The notes beneath the pieces are model-generated. The model had not been told where the DNA came from. It ran no database searches and saw nothing but the letters and a program-made list of their open reading frames with translations. Shown here in pieces: positions 5,914-10,763 of a stretch of 10,763 nt of DNA. The stretch lies in NCBI GenBank assembly GCA_031275955.1, contig JAISNZ010000109.1, positions 1 to 10,763 on the forward strand, given 5' to 3'. A program made the position numbers and the translations under genes. The DNA comes from Desulfovibrio sp. Its GTDB lineage: Bacteria > Desulfobacterota > Desulfovibrionia > Desulfovibrionales > Desulfovibrionaceae. Numbering within the stretch: the stretch's first letter is position 1; the number at the start of each line of letters is the position of its first letter.

Positions 5914-6569
5914 GTCGCGCGTTTGGCCTCCCGCGCGGCGCGCAGCCAGTCGTACCATGCGTTCAGACCTTCTCCGGTTTTGCAGGAAAGGGGCAGCACG
6001 GGCAGGGCGGCGTTGAGCTGTTTTGCCAGACGGGCTGCCCGGTCCAGGCTGAACTCAACATAGGGGAGGAGATCGGTTTTGTTGACGAGCAGGAGGGCGG
6101 CGAGATGGAAGAGAAGGGGGTATTTTTCCGGCTTGTCGTCCCCTTCGGGGACGCTGAGCAGGGCGATTTTGTGGTCTTCGCCGCAGTCGAACTCCACCGG
6201 GCAGACCAGATTGCCTACATTTTCAATGAAGAGGATATCCACGCGATCAAGGGCAAGGGTGTTCAGCGCCTCCAGGATCATGGCTCCATCCAGGTGGCAG
6301 CCGCCGCCGGTGTTGATCTGCACGACCCGCGCCCCCGTGGCCGCCACGCGGCGGGCGTCGTTGTCCGTTTGCAGATCGCCCTCAATGACGGCCATGGTGA
6401 ATTCCTCCCGCAGATCCGTCAGTGTGCGCTCCAAAAGGGCGGTTTTGCCGGCTCCCGGAGAGCTGATCAGGTTGAGGGCCAGGATCTGTCCGGCGGCAAA
6501 ACGCTCTTTGAGGCGACGGGCGAGAATGTCGTTGGCTTCCAAAAGATTGCGGACAACGGGAATTTCCAT
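5910..6569 (-). CDS. hypB: hydrogenase nickel incorporation GTPase HypB
   Basis: HypB (219 residues), the SIMIBI-class GTPase that works with HypA to deliver nickel to [NiFe]-hydrogenase precursors in the cytoplasm. Seen: P-loop SSPGAGKT (36-43), EGDLQTDNDARR (63-74), INTGGGCHLDG (85-95), ENVGNLVCPVEFDCGE (116-131), SVPEGDDKPEKYP (139-151) and the base-recognition NKTD (163-166). Cys91, His92 and Cys123 match the G-domain metal site by motif and spacing. The N-terminus begins directly with MEIPVVRNLL and has neither the CxxCGC high-affinity nickel site nor a His-rich stretch. Start ATG at 6569 has AGGAGA a few bases upstream and follows hypA by 21 bases. Its stop overlaps the Smr start. Confidence 0.97.
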   Translation of the reverse strand: MEIPVVRNLLEANDILARRLKERFAAGQILALNLISSPGAGKTALLERTLTDLREEFTMAVIEGDLQTDNDARRVAATGARVVQINTGGGCHLDGAMILEALNTLALDRVDILFIENVGNLVCPVEFDCGEDHKIALLSVPEGDDKPEKYPLLFHLAALLLVNKTDLLPYVEFSLDRAARLAKQLNAALPVLPLSCKTGEGLNAWYDWLRAAREAKRAT

Positions 6570-6590
6570 GGACTCTCCTGTCTTGCGGGC

Positions 6591-6947
6591 TTATGCCAAT
6601 TCCAAACGGTCCAGAAACAATCCCTTGCCGGCCAGGATCCGGTGGCCGATCTCCTCGCCGCAGAGGGGGCAGGAGGCGAACAGGGCCGTGGGCAGGGGGG
6701 CGGGGGAAAATTCCCTGCCGCAGCCTCCGCAGGCCAGGAGGAGCGGTTCCTCCACCAGATCGAGCCGGGCTCCGGCCAGGTCCTGATCCCTGGTCATGAT
6801 CTCGAAGGCCAGGAGAAAGGCGTCGGGAACGATATTGGCAAGGGCGCCGTACCGGACCCGCAAGCGCAGAATTTTCGCGGCGGATCGGGAGCGCATTTCC
6901 TGGCGGGCTATATCCAGAAGAGAGGCCACAAGGGACATTTCATGCAT
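6591..6947 (-). CDS. hypA: hydrogenase maturation nickel metallochaperone HypA
   Basis: HypA (118 residues), which binds nickel at its N-terminus and passes it with HypB to the large subunit of [NiFe]-hydrogenase. It begins MHEMSLV, where His2 is the known nickel ligand, and has the structural zinc site of two CxxC pairs: Cys73/Cys76 and Cys93/Cys96. Length is normal for the family. The start is fixed at the ATG at 6947 by the required MHE; the longer frame upstream is not homologous. No Shine-Dalgarno sequence is visible, and a weak -35/-10 pair (6977-6982 and 6955-6960, 16 apart) would place the transcript start at or beside the A of the ATG, so the mRNA might be leaderless. It heads the hypA-hypB-smr operon. 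No hydrogenase structural genes or hypC-F lie in the window. Confidence 0.96.
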   Translation of the reverse strand: MHEMSLVASLLDIARQEMRSRSAAKILRLRVRYGALANIVPDAFLLAFEIMTRDQDLAGARLDLVEEPLLLACGGCGREFSPAPLPTALFASCPLCGEEIGHRILAGKGLFLDRLELA

Positions 6948-7003
6948 TGGAAAGAGGATAGGCAAAAAAGGGAAAAAGGCAATGGGGCGGGAGATTTTTT
7001 TGC

Positions 7004-7032
7004 TTAACAAGGGTAAGCCCTTCGCGTATGAT
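7004..7032 (+). promoter_or_regulatory. sigma-70-like promoter for the TPR gene
   Basis: TTAACA (7004-7009) and TATGAT (7027-7032) each match five of six consensus bases and are 17 bases apart. Predicted start is near 7039. The spacer holds a small palindrome AAGGG/CCCTT (7009-7013, 7018-7022). The position rules out the upstream ATG at 6982 as the start in this transcript and supports the GTG at 7102. Confidence 0.6.
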
Positions 7033-7061
7033 ACGGCGAATTTGTTCCCCTGCCGGAGAGA

Positions 7062-7096
7062 AGGAGAGGGCGGTTCTCCTCTCCTGAATCAGGAGG
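7062..7096 (+). promoter_or_regulatory. leader with alternative hairpins, one covering the ribosome site
   Basis: CTCCTG (7081-7086) is complementary to CAGGAG (7090-7095), which holds most of the AGGAGG ribosome site (7091-7096) of the TPR gene. AGGAGAG (7062-7068) can instead pair with CTCTCCT (7079-7085), which would use the same anti-ribosome-site bases. The two folds exclude each other, as in translational on/off leaders. No ligand or factor can be named, and the purine/pyrimidine bias makes chance pairing possible. Confidence 0.4.
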
Positions 7097-7101
7097 ATTG
7101 T

Positions 7102-8052
7102 GTGCGGAATGTCACATATCTGGGGCTTTACACAACACGCCCTGACGCCGGACCGGCCGTTCTGCACAGAGCGAATGAGAGCGGCCTGTGGCAAGCCTGG
7201 CGCGCGGAGGACGGCTCCTATGTCATTCAGGCCCTTGACGTGCGGAAGAAACCCTGGGGGAATTTTTTTTCCCTTGCCGCGGATGATTTTTTTTATGCCC
7301 TGACCGTTCTGCCCGCCGAGGACACCGCCGCGGGGCGCGGGTATTTTCTCCGCTCCGATTCTCCCCATCTTCTGGATGTCTGGTTTGATCAAGCGCAGGC
7401 CGCGCAGACGCAGGGAGAACAGCAGGTTGGCGAACTGGGCCTGCTTCCGGAAGAGGCGGAGATCCTCTCTTTCGCCGAAATCTTCGGGGGCGTGTCTCCC
7501 TCGGGCGGATCAGGCCGGAAGGCTGGAGATCCCGAAGATCTCCAGCCTGTTCCCGAGGCGCCCCGTGACCTGATCCCCATCGCCGAACCGGATTTTCCCC
7601 CCAACGGGCCGGCGGCGCTTGATCCGCTCTCCCCGGAAGAGCCGATCTCTCCCGAGGAGCGGATTGCCCGCCTGGAAGCGCGGATGCGCGTAAGGTTTGC
7701 CGAACTCCTTGTTCAGGTGGACGATCCCACCCAAACCGCGGTGGATGCTGATTTGCAAAAATTGCTTCAGGAGGAGGCCGATTTTTCCTGGCAGCAGAAA
7801 TACATGTTTGCGGAATTCGGCATGGCCCTGCGGCGCAAGGGGAAGAAGCAGCTTGCTTTCATGGCCCATCTGCGGGCTTTTGAACTGGCTCCGGAGGATG
7901 CGCACATTTTGTTCAATCTGGCCCGCAGTGAATATGAGCTTGGACATATCTCCCGGGCCAAGGAGTATTTGGCGCAATCCCTGGCTGTCCTGCCAAACTT
8001 TGCCCCGGCTCTGAATTTTCTGTCCTTTTTGAACGGCCAGGAGCGCCCCTGA
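7102..8052 (+). CDS. TPR-repeat protein, function unknown
   Basis: A 316-residue soluble protein without signal peptide or membrane segment. The first ~120 residues (VTYLGLYTTRPDAGPAVLHR onward) form an unrecognised domain. The middle (about 125-200) is a low-complexity Pro/Glu/Asp-rich linker, and the last ~90 residues are TPR-like: KYMFAEFGMALRRKGKKQLA, then ILFNLARSEYELGHISRAKE and a capping helix with PNFAPALNFL. TPRs serve protein-protein contacts. I chose GTG at 7102 because it has AGGAGG five bases upstream and follows a promoter whose start lies near 7039; ATG at 6982 in the same frame has a poor site and adds sequence without domain character. The gene is divergent from hypA. An adaptor role in a protein complex is inference; the partner is unknown. 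Confidence 0.8.
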   Translation: MRNVTYLGLYTTRPDAGPAVLHRANESGLWQAWRAEDGSYVIQALDVRKKPWGNFFSLAADDFFYALTVLPAEDTAAGRGYFLRSDSPHLLDVWFDQAQAAQTQGEQQVGELGLLPEEAEILSFAEIFGGVSPSGGSGRKAGDPEDLQPVPEAPRDLIPIAEPDFPPNGPAALDPLSPEEPISPEERIARLEARMRVRFAELLVQVDDPTQTAVDADLQKLLQEEADFSWQQKYMFAEFGMALRRKGKKQLAFMAHLRAFELAPEDAHILFNLARSEYELGHISRAKEYLAQSLAVLPNFAPALNFLSFLNGQERP

Positions 8053-8324
8053 TGTCCTTTCCTTACGGCAGACAGGATTTCCGCCTCGCAACAGTCTGCC
8101 GGAGCGGGCGCGGCCTGGAGAGAAACCGGCTGCGTAAGCGCAAAGGGACCATGCTCCAGAGCAAATCAAGATTGAAAATGTACCCTTTGCGCGGCAAAAA
8201 TTTGCGCGCGAATTTTTGCCGCGGGATTGCCGCAAGGCGAATGAGCTTCGCCTTCAAGCTGCAGTCTCAAGCGTAAATGCTGCAGGGCGCTTTGCGCCGA
8301 GACGCCAAGGAGCGTTGTCCCGCC
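8053..8324. other. hairpin-rich spacer between TPR and AMIN genes
   Basis: No gene I can support. Perfect inverted repeats: CGGCAGAC/GTCTGCCG (8066-8073, 8094-8101); CGCGGCAAAAATT (8190-8202) with its complement at 8211-8223 around TGCGCGCG; AAGGCGAA/TTCGCCTT (8234-8241, 8247-8254); GGCGC/GCGCC around TTT (8286-8298). The first may end the TPR transcript. The 13-bp hairpin with internal A/T runs looks like a bidirectional terminator or a REP-like element. No clear promoter for the AMIN gene was seen. Confidence 0.6.
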
Positions 8325-9578
8325 ATGAACAAATATGTCACGCTTCTGATTCTGATAGCGGTGTTGTGTTCCATGGGCCTGGTTCTGTTTTTCCACACCC
8401 GCGGCGATCTGGTGCCGGCGGCGGGACAGCGGCCTTCCCCGGCGGCGGGCGCGGGAGACCCTGTCTCCGTCGCGCAGGGATCGCTTCCTCCAGCCAACCG
8501 TCCGGCGACTCTGCCCTCTGTCGTTCCTGCGCTGCCCCCGGGGACCCCTCTTCCGCCGCCTTCTTCCACAACCCCTGTGCTTCAACTGGAACGGGTGCCT
8601 CCCGCTCAACCGGCGCCCCCCCCTGTCTCCCGGCCGGAAGAGATCTCCGTAACCCCGCCTCAGCCGCAACATCCCTCTCCACCCCTGCCGGAATCCCCGG
8701 CGGATGGCGTCTCCCCGGTCCAGTTGCAGCCGGAGCGGATTTCCACGGCTCCGCCGCAGCCGGAGCGCGCCCCGGAGAGGACTGCCGGGACGTCTCCTTC
8801 CTCTTCCGCGAGTGCCGGCGAACCTTCCGCCGCCGCTTCTCCCCGGGACCGGCAACCGCCTGCGGCTTCCACGGCGCAGGGCGATCAGCGCTCCGCCTCG
8901 GCGGAACGCGCTTCCCCGCCGCAGCCGGAGCGCGTCACCCCGCCCCCGGCGGAGCGCGCCCCGGAGAGGACTGCAGGGACTTCTTCCCCCTCTTCCGCGA
9001 GTGCCGGCGGATCTTCCGCCGCCGCTTCTCCCCGGGACCGGCAGCCGCCTGCGGCTTCCACGGCGCAGAGAGATCAGCGCTCCGCCCCGGCGAGCGCCCC
9101 CGGCGAGACGGCGTCCGGGACGGAAAGGACCGCAAATAAGGCCGGGACTCCGGCCGCTCCTTCGGCTAACGGCACAGCCGCAAGCGGCGGCGCCTCCTCC
9201 GGGTCCCCGGGCGGGGAAAGGCCGTCGCCCCCGGCAACGCGGACGGTGGATGAGGCGCAGCTTTCCCTGACAGCGCCCCATGCCCTGAAGGACATTGAAC
9301 TGCGCGTCACCGGGCAGAAGGCGCAGCTCCGCATTGAGGCGGAAGACTCTTTCCCCTGCAAAGCCTTTGTCCTCTCCGATCCTCCCCGTCTTGTGATCGA
9401 CCTTCCGGGGGCCTGGCAGAAGATGCGCGCGCCCTCGGTGCCCGCCAACCGGGTTGTCCGGGGGGTGCGCATCGGCATTCAGGATAGAGGGCCGCGGCTG
9501 GTGCTGGATATGGAGAAAATGCCCTCTTATGAGATAGGCAGACCCGCCTACGGGGTGGTGGAGATTGCCATCCAATAG
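8325..9578 (+). CDS. membrane-anchored AMIN-domain protein with Pro-rich linker
   Basis: A 417-residue envelope protein. Residues 5-23 are one hydrophobic segment, most likely an uncleaved inner-membrane anchor with the rest in the periplasm. Residues ~25-305 are a low-complexity Pro/Ala/Ser/Arg linker with repeated QPER, PERTAGTS and ASPRDRQPPAASTA motifs. The C-terminal ~95 residues look like an AMIN domain (IELRVTGQKAQLRIEAE, FVLSDPPRLVIDLPG, VRIGIQDRGPRLVLDM), a beta-rich module that in AmiC, PilQ and related proteins binds peptidoglycan or places proteins in the envelope. There is no amidase domain, so it is an anchor or localisation factor, not an enzyme. I chose ATG at 8325 because the membrane segment starts there; AAGGAG is 12 bases upstream, rather far. 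The linker contains a 189-bp-period duplication. It is followed 58 bases later by the thioesterase gene, probably on one transcript. Confidence 0.85.
   Translation: MNKYVTLLILIAVLCSMGLVLFFHTRGDLVPAAGQRPSPAAGAGDPVSVAQGSLPPANRPATLPSVVPALPPGTPLPPPSSTTPVLQLERVPPAQPAPPPVSRPEEISVTPPQPQHPSPPLPESPADGVSPVQLQPERISTAPPQPERAPERTAGTSPSSSASAGEPSAAASPRDRQPPAASTAQGDQRSASAERASPPQPERVTPPPAERAPERTAGTSSPSSASAGGSSAAASPRDRQPPAASTAQRDQRSAPASAPGETASGTERTANKAGTPAAPSANGTAASGGASSGSPGGERPSPPATRTVDEAQLSLTAPHALKDIELRVTGQKAQLRIEAEDSFPCKAFVLSDPPRLVIDLPGAWQKMRAPSVPANRVVRGVRIGIQDRGPRLVLDMEKMPSYEIGRPAYGVVEIAIQ
8761..9086 (+). repeat. in-frame tandem duplication in the AMIN protein linker
   Basis: About 137 bases starting at 8761 recur at 8950, an offset of 189 bases or exactly 63 codons. 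Shared stretches include GAGCGCGCCCCGGAGAGG, CTCTTCCGCGAGTGCCGGCG and GCTTCTCCCCGGGACCGGCA, with few differences between copies. High nucleotide identity suggests a recent slippage or recombination event. It only changes linker length, so length variation between strains is likely. Confidence 0.85.
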
Positions 9579-9636
9579 GGCGTTTTCCCCCGGAAGGATT
9601 TCTCCCCTGCCTTCGCGCGCAGACAAGGACAAAACG

Positions 9637-10086
9637 ATGGCCGGCGAACAGGCGTTCCCCCTGACCTTTGAGGCGGCTTGCGAAGTGGTCCGCCAGGATC
9701 CCCTGGCGGACTGGATTCATTTCAGCCTGGAAGCGTTGGAGCCTGACTGCGTCCGGGCGCGGATGCGGGTGGATCCGCAGCATATCGCTCCCACGGGCTT
9801 TCTTCATGCGGCAGTTGTCACGGCCTTTGCCGACATTGCCTGCGGATTAGGCACCTCCCTGTCCCTGCCGGACAGGAACAGCACCTTTGCCACTCTGGAA
9901 ATCAAGACCAATATGCTGGGCACGGTTCACCAGGGGGAACTGCTCTGCGAGGCCAGACCCCGGCATCTCGGCTCCTCCACCCAGGTATGGGACGCGGAGG
10001 CGAAGGAGGCCTCAAGCGGCAAAACCACCCTCCTTTTTCGCTGCACGCAAATGATCCTGAAAAAAAAGAAAGAATCGCATCCGTAA
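9637..10086 (+). CDS. PaaI-type hotdog-fold thioesterase
   Basis: A 149-residue single hotdog-fold protein of the PaaI/YbgC-like thioesterase group, which hydrolyses acyl-CoA (or acyl-ACP) thioesters. The core HIAPTGFLHAAVVTAFADIACGLG (49-72) matches the family's N..G.lHGG...aD helix, with His57 and Asp66 in place, although the usual HGG reads HAA. It is followed by TLEIKTNMLGTVHQGEL (87-102), the normal second half. Start ATG at 9637 has AAGGA eight bases upstream; the frame further upstream lacks homology. It lies 58 bases after the AMIN gene and ends just before the ISL3 element. The substrate cannot be read. A link to the acyl-ACP operon at the other window end is possible but only a guess. 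Confidence 0.85.
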   Translation: MAGEQAFPLTFEAACEVVRQDPLADWIHFSLEALEPDCVRARMRVDPQHIAPTGFLHAAVVTAFADIACGLGTSLSLPDRNSTFATLEIKTNMLGTVHQGELLCEARPRHLGSSTQVWDAEAKEASSGKTTLLFRCTQMILKKKKESHP

Positions 10087-10093
10087 AAATATC

Positions 10094-10118
10094 GGTTCAT
10101 CCGGTTAAAGCGTACTTT
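10094..10118 (+). repeat. ISL3 terminal inverted repeat, left copy
   Basis: This begins GGTTCATCCGG and matches the right end in 21 of 25 positions, counted by hand. The transposase stop codon (10097-10099) lies inside this repeat, so the gene runs to the very end of the element. Confidence 0.82.
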
Positions 10119-10569
10119 GCCTCGTGAATGGCGAGGATTCTGAGTTTGAAAAACTCTATGTCTCTGTATCCGGAGGCCATTCGTTTCAACACTTTGATTT
10201 TATTGTTCGTACCTTCCATGGGGCCAGAAGATATGGGCTGGTCGTACCAGTTCAGAATGCCGAATTTCAAAGCTGCCAAGGTATTTCCTATACGGATTAG
10301 ATGAGCAATTCCTGATGTTTGGGCGCGTTCTATCCGGCTGCTGACGACAATTTGCGCGGTTTCCTTGTTTTTCTGACTCCAGAATTGCCTAAGGTCTTCC
10401 TTCATATAGTAAGCCGTTGCCAAAGGTTCATTAATTTTCAGAGCTTCTTGTAGTCTGGCGGCTTCATTGCGCTCAGGAGCTCGAAAAAAACAATCCCCGC
10501 TTCGAATTTCTGGTGAACATACTCGTAGTCCTGGAGGTCCAAGGCGTGATAAATGAAACTCGTGGACAT
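10097..10569 (-). pseudogene. remnant of ISL3-family transposase
   Basis: The two ends of an ISL3 transposase without the middle. From ATG at 10569 one frame gives MSTSFIYHALDLQDYEYVHQ, the usual ISL3 start, which continues to a stop 45 codons on. The frame one base back gives the C-terminal part, AARLQEALKINEPLATAYYM onward and then GPMEGTNNKIKVLKRMASGY, which holds the third catalytic acid (Glu of MEG). The N-terminal zinc-binding and helix-turn-helix regions and the first two catalytic Asp residues are absent, so it cannot be an active transposase. The junction falls near a run of seven T at 10484-10490. In the N-terminal frame this reads T TTT TTC, a heptamer of the -1 slippery type that would join both parts; this is most likely chance at a deletion point. 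Confidence 0.85.
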
Positions 10570-10635
10570 GGTTCTTCATCCTTGAAAGTTTTTGGAAAGA
10601 CTCTCAAGTGGAAACCATGTCCACGCTTTTTGTCA

Positions 10636-10660
10636 AAAGTATCCTTCAGCCGGATGAACC
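10636..10660 (-). repeat. ISL3 terminal inverted repeat, right copy
   Basis: Read on the minus strand it begins GGTTCATCCGG and goes on through GGATACTTTT. It lies about 65-90 bases upstream of the transposase start codon at 10569. Confidence 0.82.
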
Positions 10661-10666
10661 ATTTTT

Positions 10667-10762
10667 TTAACATCCGGCACAATCTTCGTAATGAATTGTT
10701 TTTTCAATTGGGTATGTTTGTGAACAACATGTTGCGGGTGATGGGTCAAAGCCTGCTTGGCC
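10667..10762 (-). pseudogene. possible fragment of IS66-type transposase (TnpC)
   Basis: On the minus strand a 31-codon frame open to the right edge reads GQAGFDPSP at its start and IHYEDCAGC just before a stop. The spacing between the GQxG motif and the final CxxC fits the zinc-finger region of IS66 TnpC (GGQPGHKG, then CxxC) within about one residue. It stops a few bases before the ISL3 element, so it may be a gene broken by that insertion. The fragment is short and the likeness was judged by eye. Confidence 0.3.
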
Positions 10763-10763
10763 C

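Larger units (their letters stand above)
10094..10660 (-). mobile_element. internally deleted ISL3-family insertion sequence (567 bp)
   Basis: Both ends are visible as inverted repeats beginning GGTTCATCCGG. Between them is a deleted ISL3 transposase gene on the minus strand. Intact ISL3 elements are well over 1 kb, so more than half is missing. The adjoining 8 bases differ (AAAATATC left, ATTTTTTT right), so no target duplication is visible; the flanks also look to be of different origin. The element could still be moved in trans by a full-length relative, since its ends appear intact. Confidence 0.82.

Noticed and set aside
6796..7101. Upstream extensions of the TPR gene (ATG at 6796 or 6982)
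   Set aside because: The first lies within hypA antisense; the second lies before the predicted transcript start and has a poor ribosome site. AGGAGG five bases before GTG 7102 fits better.
8052..8276. 74-codon plus-strand frame starting at the TPR stop (TGATG) with AGGAG upstream
   Set aside because: Its second half is translated from the 13-bp and 8-bp palindromes, the composition is Arg/Lys-rich without domain character, and no homology is recognisable. A very small chance of a real gene remains.
8166..9632. 488-codon minus-strand frame opposite the AMIN gene
   Set aside because: Arg/Gly-rich shadow of the GC-rich Pro linker; the plus strand has a membrane anchor, an AMIN domain and a plausible start.
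10086..10668. 8-bp target duplication around the ISL3 element
   Set aside because: AAAATATC and ATTTTTTT are only similar in being AT-rich; they do not match as a direct repeat.

Overview
The window looks like chromosomal DNA of a GC-rich Gram-negative anaerobe, most likely a sulfate-reducing Desulfovibrionaceae-type delta-proteobacterium. The reasons are hydrogenase maturation genes (hypA, hypB), high GC with many GC-rich hairpins between genes, and a periplasmic AMIN-domain protein. The taxonomic placement is inference; there is no rRNA or other marker gene here.

Left part (1-2843, all on the minus strand): a tightly coupled lipid/polyketide-type operon reading leftwards. The order is glycosyltransferase 2 with a C-terminal DUF2062 domain, LpxL/HtrB-like acyltransferase, acyl carrier protein, then a beta-ketoacyl-ACP synthase cut by the window edge. 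Gene ends overlap by 1-4 bases or lie 6 bases apart. This gene set resembles the edge of an aryl-polyene-like cell-envelope lipid locus. It is separated from glycerate 2-kinase (2889-4070, minus) by a small hairpin plus T-tract.

Middle (4071-4542): a divergent intergenic region very rich in perfect palindromes. It holds a candidate minus-strand promoter for glycerate kinase and a near-consensus plus-strand promoter (TTGACA, 18 bases, TATACT) whose -10 box lies inside an 11-bp-arm palindrome, a likely operator. The plus-strand promoter drives a DinB-like metal-binding protein (4543-5028) after a structured leader.

Next come, on the minus strand, hypA, hypB and a Smr-domain protein (6947 to 5254) as one operon. 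Divergent from hypA is a TPR protein (7102-8052), for which promoter, leader and start codon can be read. Its leader has two mutually exclusive hairpins, one covering the Shine-Dalgarno sequence. Another palindrome-rich spacer leads to a membrane-anchored AMIN-domain protein (8325-9578) with a 63-codon duplication in its linker, followed by a PaaI-type thioesterase (9637-10086).

Right edge: a 567-bp internally deleted ISL3-family element with both terminal inverted repeats (10094-10660). It abuts what looks like a fragment of an IS66-type transposase, so this end is an insertion and rearrangement site. No rRNA, tRNA or CRISPR array was seen.
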